Assembly: GCA_030407315.1 (NCBI GenBank)
Contig: JALQPE010002164.1
Location: forward strand, 39,138 to 103,137
Reading direction: 5' to 3'
Length of the DNA stretch: 64,000 bases
From: Asparagopsis taxiformis
Taxonomy: Eukaryota; Rhodophyta; Florideophyceae; Bonnemaisoniales; Bonnemaisoniaceae
Numbering within the stretch: the stretch's first letter is position 1; each line of letters starts with the position of its first letter. Below, piece by piece: positions 21,256 to 33,503 of the stretch. The notes below the pieces were generated by a model that saw only the letters and a list, made by a program, of their open reading frames with translations, was not told the origin of the DNA and did no database searches. The position numbers and the translations under genes were made by a program.

Positions 21256-24200
21256 ATGGAGAGTAATACTTCTGGCATCCGCATCGAGAAGCTGGATTAT
21301 TCAAACTTCCACTCATGGAAGCAGAAGATGGAACTCATCCTCGGCCACCGCGAGGTGGACGACATGATTGATCCTAATCTTCGCCCTAGACGTCCGACAG
21401 ACCAAGAAGAGCTCTTAAAATGGCTCCGCAAAGACAAGTCAGCTCGAATGGCCATCGGAATTACCTTGTCGGATGAAATGCTCAAAAACGTTGCACACAC
21501 CACAACTGCCTTAGAAATGTGGCAAGAGATCTGCAAAGTGCATCAAAGGCACACTCTCCTAAACAAACTCGCTGCAAGGCGCGACTTTTACACAGCGACT
21601 ATGAAGCCAGGTGAACAGATGCTCGTATACATCAACCGTGTTCGACAAATGGCAACGGTACTATCAGCAATGGGGGTCGACATTGATGATAAAGAAATGG
21701 CTATGGCTGTTCTCAATGGCCTCCCATCTTCCTTCCAGACGCTGATAACCGCTCTTGATGCAATTGGAGATGAAGATCCTACCTTCACATTCGACAAAGT
21801 TCGCAGTCTCCTCCTTCAGGAAGAACGCAGGGCAGCTATTTTAAAACCGGGAAGTTCCTCAACAGACACAGCCGCTCTACTTTCCAAGTCTGGAAAACAG
21901 TTTGGGAACAACCGGAAGAAGTGTACCCATTGCGGTCGAACAAATCACACCGAGCCATATTGCTGGCAGAAGTATGGAAGACCATCTCGCTCCCGCTCGA
22001 ATAATAAACCACGCAGTTCTCCGAACTTGTCTCTGGCGCAGGGGAATATTGGCTCTATGGCAGCCGTAGCCACCGAGACTGAACCGAGGAATGATGAAGA
22101 AAAGGAGTACGTCTGCCTTTTGTCAGCCTGTTCGGATTCAGCTAAGTCGGTACAAATCACATCTACATAGTACATCGACTCCGCTGCTACCTCACAAATG
22201 ACCTTCGATCGCTCAATGTTTGTCTCGTACCGTTCCGTTACCCCGTTCCAAGTGATTCTCGGAGACAAATCCACTTCTGTAGCAGTAGGATGTGGCGATG
22301 TCAAACTGTCACTACTTGTCTATTGGAAGGCAAAAATCTGCATACTCCGGGACGTTCTCCACGTCCCCTCCTTCGTATTCTCACTAATATCTGTTAGTAC
22401 TCTCACGGCTAGAGGCATTGGAGTTCAGTTCACGAACAATGCAGTCCTCTTAACCCAAAACGGGGAATCAATAGCTACTGGCCATAGACGCCACGGGCTC
22501 TATGCAATTGACCTCTACATGCCCTCCAGAAATAAACAACAGCCCTTTGAGTTAGCTTGCATCGCGTCACTGCAGCTGTGGCATGAGCGACTTGGGCATG
22601 TTCACAAAAACGGAATCTCTCGTATGGCAAAGACATCAGCGGTCAAAGGACTCCGAATCAAACCTGAGCAGTCCCCACCTGAAAATCTATGTGAAGGGTG
22701 TGTTACTGGTAAAATGCCTCGTGCTGCTATCCCGAAATTCTCCGAGACAAGAGTCTCCGAGCTTCTCCAACTGATCCACACAGATCTGGCAGGGCCAATG
22801 GAAATACGTTCGAAAGGGGGAGCTCGATACTTCGTGACCTTCATCGATGATAAGTCTCGCTACCTAACTGTGTATCCGCTCCATCGTAAGTCGGATTGTT
22901 TCGATGCATTCCAACGATTTCTGCGCCTCACTGAAACTCAAACAGGATGCAAACTTCGTCAACTACGCTCAGACGGAGGGGGAGAGTACTTCTCAAACGA
23001 ATTCAGCTCTTTCCTTGAAGACAGGGGTATCCAACGTCAAACTACCTGTGCCTACACTCCCCAACAAAACGGAGTTGCGGAACGCATGAATCGCACCCTT
23101 AAGGAACATATGCGAGCCATGCTTCTCCACAATTCCACTCCATTGGAGTTCTGGGCGGAAGCACTTTCTTGTGCTTCCTACATTCGAAATCGTCTCACCA
23201 GTCGTGCTATCCCCGCTGGAGCCACTCCATATGAGCTATGGTATGGGCGGAAGCCAAACATTGCACACCTGCGAACATTTGGAAGCATTTGTTGGTACAA
23301 ACTGCCGAACACACATCTCCAAGCGCTCGATTCTCGTGCTGTTCAGGCTATCATGCTAGGGTATGCAACATCACAGAAGGCATATAAACTGTGGGATCTA
23401 ATGAATGAGAAAATAGTTGTCTCTCGCGATGTCGTTTTCGAGGAGACGAGGTCGAGGAAACTACCGTCACATCTAGACATTACTGGAGCTGATGTCAGTC
23501 TAGAAGATACCTCACAAGACCCAATGAGGGAAAAACCTTATGGAGGAACTCCCAGAAATGAATCCTCTTCCTCCCATTCAGGTTCAGATTCGGACCATAT
23601 TTCACCTCAGTCACCTCCGCCAACGCCATCCTACAATCAAGATGCCTCGTTACTCAATGCTCCCCGTAAATCGTCTCGCACCCGCAAACCTCCGAGTGAG
23701 TGGTGGAAAACCACTGCACTCGTTACTACCGCCTCCGATCCTACTCCAGAACACCTCCTCACCTTCACTGAGGTGACCAAGGGGGAGGAGAAAGACCTTT
23801 GGATCGGTGCCATTCAGTCCGAGATGGATTCCCTTTATACAAACTGCACCTGGATTTTGGTCCCTCGCAGTGAAGCTGTCAACCTACTTTCATCCAAATG
23901 GGTGTTCAAACGCAAAGATGTTGTCAGTGAAACTGGTGAGCACTCGGTCAAACATAAAGCTCGCCTGGTAACTCGGGGATTCCAGCAGAAGTACGGTGTT
24001 GACTATGCTGAAACATATGCACCGGTTGTCAAGTTCTGCACTATTCGCATGTTCTTCGCTCTCACTGTCCATCACGACCTCCATTGCGATCAAATGGACG
24101 TCAAGACAGCTTTCCTCTACGGAGACCTCGAACAAGACATATACATGGAACAACCGGAGGGCTTTGTCGACCCGAAGTATCCTAATCATGTTTGCAAACT

Positions 24201-24272
24201 GCAGAAAGCTTTGTATGGACTAAAACAGGCTCCGAGGCAATGGCACGCAAAAATCGACGAGTTTCTCATTTC
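21256..24272 (+). pseudogene. Ty1/copia gag-pol, one nonsense codon and 3' truncation
   Basis: Gag with CCHC knuckle (CTHCGRTNHTEPYC), protease (YIDSAATSQM), integrase (finger at HERLGHV, CEGCVTGK; catalytic core) and the first part of reverse transcriptase. A TAG at 22168-22170, where the other copy has a Trp codon, interrupts the frame just before the protease active site; the frame resumes unchanged. The integrase region has no shift here, unlike the copy at 7491. The reading frame leaves copia sequence at 24272 (last shared codons LIS). Confidence 0.92.
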
Positions 24273-24560
24273 CGTCTGTGTTCTCGGAAATGGACGCGGA
24301 CGTCCACAACCTCTAGTACACCTAGTATTACTAGGCGGACGTCCATGTTCTCCAGTATTTTTGGATGTCCGCCTAGAACCGGACGTCCATGCGGTCTAGT
24401 ACGTCTAGTATTACTAGGGCGACATTCATTGTTTCTAGTACCACGGATGTCCCCCTCGGGATGGACTTCCGCCATGTCTATGTCCACCTAGGACGGGCGC
24501 CGGTTCAGAAATTCAAAAATTTCGACCCCAGAAATTTCTGCCGCCGTGCTCGACATGGAT
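24273..24560 (+). repeat. Left terminal inverted repeat and subterminal repeats
   Basis: A 34-bp terminus matches 45899-45933 inverted. It is followed by alternating GGACGTCC-like palindromes and CTAGTATTACTAG dyads up to about 24520. These are plausible transposase-binding sites. Confidence 0.75.
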
Positions 24561-25916
24561 GTCCGCATCCATCACGGCGACCACTCTATTTTTCCTTGTC
24601 GGTCGACTCCAATTTCGTCTTTAATTTTTTCATCCTCTCGCTCACACCCCCTTCCTGTTGGTGCTCACCTCCCCCGTACTGTACCTCAAACACCCCCAAT
24701 ACCACTCTAGCACGCATTTTCAGATACCTATCCCCGCTTCCACGGTGCACACCTCCATTCCATACCTACTTTTCTGCTCTACCGTACAGATTTCGTATAA
24801 CCAGTCCTCATACTACCTCAGAATAGGGCAAAACACCCCCTATCTCCTCGACCATGCTCTCCCCCATCACCTTTGAAACGTATTGTTCTTCAGTACCCTC
24901 TCTCCTCTACCCTCAACCCCTCTCCTTCGCCCTCTACACAAACTTCCCCTGCAGCTTACTCTTCCAAAACCTCTCACTCCCCATCCCGTACCCGACCTGC
25001 TCCACCCCTCCCTCCCTCAGCTGCTCCATGCCCCCACGCCATCCGCATCTTCGATACCGTATACACCACCACCACCGGCCCACGCTCCCGCACTGCGGGG
25101 TGGCTCCCCCGCCGTATCCCCAGAAACCTCCCCGCTCTGAAACACATATCAACCCCCCACTTCGCACCCTTCCTCCCACTCCCCTCCCTCCCCAAATACA
25201 ATAACCCCCTTCTTCTCCATCACATCCCCACTCACCACAGCCAGAACAGACGCCACCCCCTCCCCCTCTTTCTCCTCACTTTCCTAAAAACCCCTCCTCT
25301 CGGCGCCTTCAACCGCACCCTCCTACGGTCCCACCTAAACACCTCCTCCGCCCTCACTACCCCAACACCCCGCAGCGTCTCCCCAATCCCCATAATATGC
25401 TTGTCGGCACTCCTCTCCGAATCACAATCCATTCTAAACCCGCACTCCGTACATTTCCACCTCCCCCTGTACCATCCCAAGATTCCATCCCCCCACAGAA
25501 CACATCCTCATACCACAGAAGAATTTTCTTCCTCTCATACCTCATCCTTAAAACCTCCATCAGCTCCATGTAAATTTCGATGAAAATATTTTCTCTACTA
25601 TGCAATCTCAAACATGTATGAGCCTATGCCTTTCCGCTTTGTCAACCCTGAATATTGGTACTCATGTATTCATAAAATAGGGCCACCCACATCCCTATCC
25701 CGTTCTGCAAGCTTTACAAACCACTAGACGCATACTCCACAACTATACAACAAACACTACTCGCTATTTCAGACGACGCGGTACACAAGTAGCGTAGTGT
25801 CAACCTTCCGTGACGCCTTCCCTGATGCGTACAAGTGGGAAACACGTCTAGACGTATATCAGAACTGAGTGCGGGAATTTTCGGCACAGGAGATGCTGGG
25901 CCACCAAATTGATTTT
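24561..25916. other. Strongly strand-asymmetric C-rich block, possible decayed minus-strand gene
   Basis: From about 24600 to 25560 the plus strand is pyrimidine-rich and nearly G-free in places. The plus-strand Pro/Ser-rich frame (24873-25583) follows from that composition. On the minus strand, 25480-25232 encodes WKCTECGFRMDCDSERSADKH, resembling one zinc finger, and after one stop the same frame is open from 25201 to 24974. This might be a small finger gene, but composition alone could give it. I assign no function. Confidence 0.3.
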
Positions 25917-26840
25917 TCGGAAATTTTAGAATTTCTGGGCTGGCCAGCAATGCAATCGAGCTGGACATCCACCGGACGTCCATTTCAGGTTGGTCGCGAG
26001 AGGGTGGGGCGGGACCATGATGAAACAAGGACCAAGACCTTTCCCTGACGTGTTGAGCCTGAAATCGACCCTTCGTGAGACGCGATTTTGGCTTACAGTT
26101 GGTGCTAATAGAAGCCAGTGATAGCCCCGATCGGGGCGGCAGCCGGCTCCGGCTTACAGTTGGTGCTTACAGACGCCAGTGATAGCCCCCGATCGGGGCC
26201 GGCGGTCGGTTCCTGGGGCCGTTGTGGCCAAATTAGACACCCTGATTTGAATTAAAATTTGGGCTATTCTCAAAAACATGCACATGTGAACATGTTTTTG
26301 AGATGGGGGTGTGCCGTACGGCACAATCGACCGCCCAAATCGTTGATTTTTTACAATTTTTTGTGCCCGAAATTTTAGAATTTCTGGGCTGGCCAGCAGT
26401 GCAATCGAGCTGGACATCCACCGGACGTCCATTTCAGGTTGGTCGTGAGAGAGTGAGGCGGGACCATGATGGAACAAGGACCAAGACCTGTCCCTGGCGT
26501 ATTGAGCCTGAAATCGACCCTTCGTGAGACGCGATTTTGGCTTACAGTTAGTGCTTACAGAAGCCAGTGATGGCCCCACTCGGGGCGGCGGCCGGTTCCT
26601 GGGGCCGTTGTGGCCAAATTAGACACCTTGATTTGAATTAAAATTTGGGCTATTCTCAAAAACATGCACATGTGAACATGTTTTTGAGATGGGGGTGTGC
26701 CGTACGGCACAATCGACCCGCCCAAATCGATGTTTTTTGCAATATTTTTTTGTGCCCGAAATTGTAGAATTTCTGGGCTGGCCAGCAATGCATCTGAGCT
26801 GGACATCCACCGGACGTCCATTTCAGGTTGATCGTGTATC
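25917..26840 (+). repeat. Spacer repeat T, left cluster (partial + full + partial copy)
   Basis: Unit of about 387 bp. T1 starts at 26241 and T2 at 26627; the tail of a third unit is at 25917-26240. Each unit contains a hairpin (TCTCAAAAACATG and its inverse around CACATGTG), a 16-bp palindrome TGTGCCGTACGGCACA, and GGACGTCC. T2 diverges after about 26840, at the 3' side of the oxygenase gene. Confidence 0.88.
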
Positions 26841-27104
26841 GTGCACGTCCACACATTACCGGAAGCAAGTAGGCGATGAAGCACGTACAAACCCAATTGT
26901 TCTGCTATTTCTACCATAGACCATCGAGTCTAGAGATGTGAGGGAATCGTCCTGGAAATCATGCTCCAACCCACGAGGGAATGGACAATCTAGTTTGAAA
27001 GCATGGAACGGAAGTACATTATACTAGGTTCATAGATTGAAAGTGATAAAGGAGATGATTATATTCTCGATAATTGTTTACCAAAGTAGTAGTTGTTAAG
27101 CTAT
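26841..27104. other. 3' flank of the ParB-oxygenase gene
   Basis: AT-rich, no ORF. Its first ~30 bases (GATCGTGTATCGTGCACG) resemble the flank of T6 next to the 3' end of the methyltransferase-SET gene. Confidence 0.4.
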
Positions 27105-30100
27105 CTAGCCGTCGGAAAATTGTTCTTCGTCTTCGTCCTCATCATATTCAGGATCTCCCGGCAGAATAGGCGTTATCGGCAACCGTGGAGTTGAATAGCT
27201 CAAGATGAATTCTTCACCCGGTGTGAGGGTTCTCTTCTTGGGAGCTTCTGTCGTCTTCATCCGCATGATTCCGAGCTGCCCTGTCTTCGGCCTACGATCT
27301 TTCTTGACCGGGATGGGAACAACTGTCTTGTGGCGAACATTGACAGGTGCCGGTTGACTTTGCCTGGCAGACCGGCGCGGAGCATTGGCGATTACTTCTT
27401 CTTCGAATCCCAACCGCCTGATGAAACCAAACGAAACATTGTCGGGAATCGGATACGACGCATTCCTGAAATACGTGTGATACCTCGTTGTCGTGTGTGA
27501 CACAACTCTGTCGACATGCCCTGCCCCGGCATGTTGTACATGGCCGTGACCGATGAAGACTGAACGTGGCGGAACGATTACCTTCTTCAGCTTCATCGTC
27601 TTGGCGTACATATCTAATTCCAGCGCTTTGGAAAAGACGTACTTGTGGGACCCTGGACACACCCAGATAGGGAATGGGTCATCTCCGTTGGCAATAACAA
27701 AGTAACCCGGAAGTTGATCTTTGCGGTCGCGAGGAGGAACAGGGAAATCATTGTGTGGGACCTGCCGAGGACACCCCTTTCCCGTTATCAAAAACCGTCC
27801 CCCAGATGCCGGCATGACAAGTTTTTCTCCCGGTAAACCGCACTCCTCCAGCCCTATCAGCCGGACAAGGATTCCCAACCACACATCCAGCAGGGCTCGC
27901 CGCGTCACAAACTTGAACCGGTCGATATGCGTCTCATCGTTCTCGGCATAGTCAACCAGGCAGTGGCGCGTAGACGTGAAGCGAGCCCTCCCCTCATTCC
28001 GGTTCTTCTCATCTGTTTCATCGTCCCCAGTATTGACAATGGGACTCCACAGCTGCCGGTTCCCAGGGTCCTTGTGCACCTCCTCCCCCTCCCACGTTCC
28101 CAAAAAGTACCGAAACAATTCCTGGTTAGGAATTTCTTCCATGAGACCCAAGTCAAATGGGAACTTGTCCGACGCATCGAGGTAGCTTACATCCGCGAAA
28201 TTGTGCATCACCGTATACCCTCGCTCGTTGATTTCCGTTCGGCAATTGTGGAAGTACGCCATACCAGTGCCGGCCTCATACGAATCCTTCCAGCTTGTAG
28301 ACATTCGCGCAACCTGGGCGAAGTCCAGCCTCGAGGGTAGAAACGTCGATGTAGGCTCACACATCGCCTTGGCAGCCATCTTCCACGCTGCGAAAAACAT
28401 CGGATAGATGGTGTCGATCTCGAAAACAAGATGACGAGCCCGATGTTGTTCCGGAATATGCAGCCCCTCAAACACAGGGTCCATCGCCACTTGCTTCAAA
28501 TACCTCACCTCTCTGCCCTCCTCATCGATTTCCACACTCTCCAATAACAACCTGAGCTCAATCGGGGGCAGACAGCCAACCCTCACCGATGCGATGACGT
28601 CCGCGGGACGCTGCGCCAGATGATGCCCTTCAGCTCGGTCTTTGACTTCGAAATCGTCGGGAAGAGATGGCATCCGGTCGTCGAACAGGAGGTCGTGTTC
28701 AGAAGGAGAGTCACGAACGATGTAACCGTCTTCATCGACTTCCACTCCTTCCGGAACAGTGAATGTAATTGTCACTTCGCGGACCCCCTTGCTTTCGACT
28801 TGGCCCTCGTCTGCACCCTGTTTGTCTTCCTCGTCCGAAGCGGTATGGACAGATTCTTGGTTGGAGGGAGTCGCACCAGCACGTTGGTTATCTTGGGGGA
28901 CAATCTCAACGGCAGAATCGGGGGAACGGGCGGAGTCTTCGTCAACCTCATCACCGGAAGCAGTGGCTTGTTGTTGATCGGTGGGTTTATCAACAACGGC
29001 CTGCTCTTCTTCCCCGGCGGATTGTTGTACCACAACCGGCTCTTCTTCCTCGAGGCGTGTGCTCCCCGTCGAGCGAAGTCGCTGTGAACGGCGGCGGATG
29101 CCATGCGAAGCAGGCTCATGTTCGACATTCCGCTGCTTCTTGTGAGTGAGTCTCACATTGGCAGCAGAAGGGCGGCGTTTGCGTCGAGCCTTAGTCTTCT
29201 TCTTCAATGTCGGATTGAAAAACTCTTTCAAGTTCGTTTCCAAATCCTGTAAACGCGTGGTTCTCCGTCGCATTCGAACCTCACTGCTCCGGTCGTCCCC
29301 TCTATACATTGCAATGGCATTGGTGAGATGCCATTGCAACTCCTTCGGCTGCTTAACCGACCCAATTGCCATCTCTGTGCTCAGAAATGACTTGCGCATA
29401 ATACTCTTTGGGCGCCCATACGCAGCGTACAGAGAATTTGCTATTGCAGTCACGCGACGGACGTATGTATAGAAGTCGTTCACGTCAAAGCGTCCATCCG
29501 GACGTCCACCATGAGCAGGGTTCAAGTACTCCGAAAGACCACGCAAGACGAAGACAAAGTTTTCTTCCAGCAACTCGCGCACTATCTTGTGGTCCAGGTG
29601 CGTTATCCCAATCTCGTTGCGGCGCTCGGAATTGTTCAGCTCACGCAACACTTCGTCGAGAACAGGATGCTTCAGCGTTGCTATAGCCAAACGCGTCCAC
29701 CGCCGGGCCGTGTTCGTTGAATTCATCATCCCCATGAACTGCGCCTCGAACAATGTTCGGATGACATCAGACTCACGCAAGTCGCCAGCGTTTTCCACGT
29801 TATTTGCAACAGCAATCGTACGGATGAACTGCTGGATGGACGACAAGATTCGAACCAGGGAGCGCTCCGTCAGTTGCGTCCCAGTCGTATGGTTCGACTC
29901 TGCACTCTTGTGGATGATCTCATGAGGCTGAAGATCACTGTCGTCCTTGCGGCGAAGGTAGTACACATCCAGAGGCTGAGTAACCCAGCGCAAGCGGTTT
30001 GCGTCCTGTGGCAGCTTGGTTCTGTGCATACGGGTGAGGCGCGTGAAGTCATCGGCAATGCTATGCATAGCATTGAGACGATGCAGTCCGTCGATCACGG

Positions 30101-31044
30101 TCACGTTCGCATTGGCATGGAATTTGCCATTCTGGAACAGACGCGTGTCGGCGGGCAGATGCGTGTTCTGCGACCTCAGCACCGTCACAGTGATACGCGA
30201 AGAGCTCACATACCCCACAGCCAACATATTGTTGCGCAGGTCCTCCACGTGGTCTTCTTTCACATCCCGAAGGGTCACGGCCGGTTCCACTAGCTGCCTC
30301 ACCAACACAGTCGCTCCTTCTCCGACGTAATCCGACGTCACAAACTTGGGCACCGTAATTTGCGTCCCCTGCTGCTCACGAATGCTTTCCGCCACCTCCG
30401 GTTCGTCGTCCACTTCGGTTACGTCCTGCGTAGTAGCTTCGGTGACGTTGGAGCGAGCAGGGTGCTTCGTGCCTCCACTGGAGGGTCTTGCAGAGCGAGC
30501 AGGGCGCTTCGTGCCTCCCGAAACCGGGACGGAGCGTGCTGGATGCTTCGTACCCCCCGAACCAGTGATTTCGCCTGCCGGACCGGTACTGGGCATCCGT
30601 CCCGAGCTGGCCTGGTTCGTCGCTGCGTTGAAGTTTGACGCTGCAGCAGGGGTACGAATGTCGCTAGGGCCATCCTCCGCGGGGCCCAGGGTATTAAAAC
30701 GCCGCGGCGTATGCTCCACCCATCGTCTCCGGCGGTCCCTCGGCGCCATCAAACATGTACGGGAACGGGAGGTCCTTGAACTTGTCCTTAGTCGCAATGT
30801 TGCGCACGACGATATAGTCGGCCTCGTCGGTTTCCGGCAGCTTGTGGTTGTGCAGCGTGCGCGGAAGGCCAACATCGCCACCAGCAGTGCTCACCGAAGC
30901 CGTCCCAATATGCACAGCCGCACCGTCCACGTCCGCAAACAAATTGACATCGACGCCGCGCTTGAGTCCGCGCGACTCCGCTGACGCGCTCACTTGATCG
31001 CCGCAAACCGTTGAAAACAAACTGCTGAAATGCGTATCCGCCAT
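27105..31044 (-). CDS. ParB-like domain + Fe(II)/2-oxoglutarate oxygenase protein
   Basis: The main frame (27105-30881) has 1258 codons. A separate minus frame starting at the ATG at 31044 (MADTHFSSLF) overlaps it to 30694 and is offset by +1, so the true N-terminus probably joins the two by a one-base indel, an intron or frameshifting. In main-frame numbering, VTVIDGLHRLNAM (about 270) is a ParB/Srx-like core, followed by a helical region. A basic linker and an acidic region come next. A double-stranded beta-helix oxygenase lies at about 1000-1140, with iron ligands in PHNDF (about 1041-1043) and GHVQHAGAG (about 1112), and an Arg in RYHTYF (about 1131) placed to bind 2-oxoglutarate. Such oxygenases demethylate or hydroxylate nucleic acids or proteins; the ParB domain favours DNA, by inference. 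Confidence 0.72.
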
Positions 31045-31390
31045 GTTGTTGAGTTGGAAAGTAAAAGAGATGGTTGACGTTGACGTATTCGAGTGATGTG
31101 GATGGTAGGTTTCACGTTGCTTGAAGAATGGTCGTGAACGCCAATCGCTGGAAATAATAACACAATACAACCGAAATTTTGTTAGGTACACACCTATCGT
31201 GACCGCTGGAATGCAAGACAGGCAATCGAGATGTGAGTGTCCGTTCGGAACGGGCCCGAGTCGGGCTCTCGAAACCTGACGAGGTGGCGTGAAGCAGGCA
31301 GTGTCCTTGATGTGTAATGTGTTAAAATTACAGCTGTCAAGCTAGGCGGCTTTTGGGGCGGCTGCGAGCACCCCTTTATCCGGGGAACAC
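31045..31390. other. 5' flank of the ParB-oxygenase gene
   Basis: About 350 bp between the predicted start and T3. The outer part (ATTACAGCTGT, GCTAGGC, GCGAGCACCCC) also occurs beside T6 upstream of the coiled-coil gene, in the same orientation relative to the gene. It is a candidate shared promoter. Confidence 0.45.
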
Positions 31391-31945
31391 CCTGATTTGA
31401 GTTAAAATTTGGGCTATTCTCAAAAACATGCACATGTGAACATGTTTTTGAGATGGGGGTGTGCCGTACGGCACAATCGACCCGCCCAAATCGTTGATTT
31501 TTGCAAGATTTTTTGTGCCCGAAATTTTAGAATTTCTGGGCTGGCCAGCAGTGCAATCGAGCTGGACATCCACCGGACGTCCATTTCAGGTTGGTCGTGA
31601 GAGAGTGAGGCGGGACCATGATGGAACAAGGACCAAGACCTGTCCCTGGCGTATTGAGCCTGAAATTGACCCTTCGTCAGACGCCATTTAGCCTTACAGT
31701 TAGTGCCTACAGAAGCCAGTGACAACCCCACTCGGGGCGGCGGCCGGTGCCTGGGGCCGTTGTGGCCAAATTAGACACCTTGATTTGAATTAAAATTTGG
31801 GCTATTCTCAAAAACATGCACATGTGAACATGTTTTTGAGATGGGGGTGTGCCGTACGGCACTTTCGACCGCCTAAATCGATAAAATTTGCAATTTTTTT
31901 CCTGCCCGAAATTCTACAAGTTCTGGGCTGGCCAGTAATGCATTA
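31391..31945 (+). repeat. Spacer repeat T, right cluster (full + truncated copy)
   Basis: T3 starts at 31391 and T4 at about 31779, a period of 388 bp, with the same hairpin and GTGCCGTACGGCAC palindrome as the left cluster and the same orientation. T4 ends near 31945. Confidence 0.88.
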
Positions 31946-32972
31946 GCTATCTCCTCTAAACCGATTCTAACAAGCAGAAAGAATCCTCTCCTTCATGACG
32001 ATGCTCTCCATCGTCTTTTCGAAACCATTTCCGTACGAAAAATAATCGAAAAACATATTTGACTTTAACCTAACAGCTATCGCGAGCACCGTACTCAGCT
32101 ATATTTCCTCTGTAATTTCCTTCCTCCAACCAATCAATAGCCGCTTGGTCACAGGCTTAAAAGCCTTCCACTATCTGTCCTATCCATCGAAGACCCTCGG
32201 AGGGTTCGATCCAGGCCTTGATCACCCATGATGGGTGTGCAACCCGAGAAAATGAAAATGGAACATATTGCGACAGGGACGAGATATCATTCCATGAAAG
32301 AGAACTTCTCTTTCGTTTACTTTTTTCTAACAAGATTCTAAACGTCTACAAACCCTATGTCGTCCGTCCGTTTTCATCCCGGAGAGATGTGGATGTGAGG
32401 TAAGACGCAGTGGTGATGTTGTGTTGATTCCCACAGACGGAGGTGGAGGAGGTGGCTACGGAGGAAGCCTGGAGAACTTGTCCGGTACTGACATCTCACA
32501 TGTTGCCATTAACGGAGGTGGTGGAGGAGGCTATGGTGCAAGCCTGGAGAACATGTGACTCACATCTCGCAGATGTCAGTACCCATGGATGAGAAGAAAA
32601 GCATGTTGAGGTGCGGTTCGGATATTCGATCCATTAACGGAGGTGGTGGAGGAGGCTATGGTGGAAGCCTGGAGAAGAATAGAGTAGTCCTATACCCATG
32701 GATCACAAGAAGACGTTGTTGGGCTCCTTTTCGAAGCCCATTCGTCTCTTGAATAAATTTAGCACCCAAATCATATACGATTGCCGAGTTGACACCCCGT
32801 ATGTCTCGTTGGTAGAAATAGCAGGGGTTCCACCACTCAGCTGGCGGGAAGTAGTTACTGATTATATGAGATATGGCTTAGCTCCCGCCAAAACCGATAG
32901 CTCTGGGCTCAGGTTCTCCAAATGTGGTTATACGAATGTGTTCTGACAATGCTAGAAGACGAATATCTGCAT
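31946..32972. other. Interval with a Gly-rich tandem repeat
   Basis: Mostly non-coding. Three copies of a ~42-bp motif (AACGGAGGTGGTGGAGGAGG core) lie at about 32438-32690 and in one frame encode NGGGGGGYGGSLEN-like peptides, interrupted by stops. They may be a fragment of a Gly-rich protein gene. A GGTTCGATCC at about 32203 resembles a B box but has no partner A box. Confidence 0.35.
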
Positions 32973-33154
32973 CCTGATTTGAATTAAAATTTGGGCTATT
33001 CTCAAAAACATGCACATGTGAACATGTTTTTGAGATGGGGGTGTGCCGTACGGCACAATCGACCGCCCAAATCGATGTTTTTTTGCAATATTTTTTCTGC
33101 CCGAAATTGTAGAATTTCTGGTCTGGCCAGCAATGCATCTGAGCTGGACATCCC
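32973..33154 (+). repeat. Spacer repeat T5 (truncated)
   Basis: Starts CCTGATTTGAATT at 32973 and keeps both palindromes; diverges after GGACATCC. It lies about 350 bp upstream of the methyltransferase-SET gene and is inverted relative to T6 on the gene's other side. Confidence 0.85.
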
Positions 33155-33503
33155 CATGTCCAGTGGCCGTCCGGATGTCGCTCACCTGGTAAGCGTGATG
33201 CACCTGTGACAACCTATGTGACTGCAGTCACAGCCGCCATGGCGGCCGTGCAGTACAACCCTCAAAGACAGGGAATCACAATCTTTTTAAAATTTTTCTC
33301 TACCACGTATCCGTCACAACTTATTACCTACACCGGTTACGGGTTTCAAGACCTTTCCAGTGCTGTGTACCCGTATACTCTGTTCCGTTCGATATCAACC
33401 AGTGTTCCTCACGAAAGAGTGCAAACGTCACGAGATACGTCGTCAAATTTGACTGTCTCGCCGAGCGGTCGCCATCCTGTACCGAATTTCCACTCATTCC
33501 ATT

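Larger units (their letters stand above)
19399..24272 (+). mobile_element. Ty1/copia subtype B element, 3'-truncated
   Basis: 5' LTR, half-tRNA(iMet) primer site, antisense tRNA-like cassette, start-creating intron, finger gene and gag-pol in the same order as the element at 5649. It inserted into the gypsy pol after CAATC (19394-19398). It is cut off in the reverse transcriptase at 24272, where the large TIR element begins. Its RNase H, 3' LTR and second target duplication are not found in the window. Confidence 0.9.

Noticed and set aside
24873..25583. 236-codon Pro/Ser-rich plus-strand ORF
   Set aside because: Low-complexity peptide imposed by C/T-rich DNA; no domain or start context.
27927..30984. 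Plus-strand ORFs opposite the ParB-oxygenase gene
   Set aside because: Shadow frames of the strongly coding minus strand.
26627..31600. T2 and T3 as terminal inverted repeats of a single-gene transposon around the ParB-oxygenase
   Set aside because: They are in direct, not inverted, orientation and belong to short tandem clusters; T6 also lies between two genes.
32195..32215. GGTTCGATCC as a Pol III B box
   Set aside because: No A box at the right distance and no cloverleaf.
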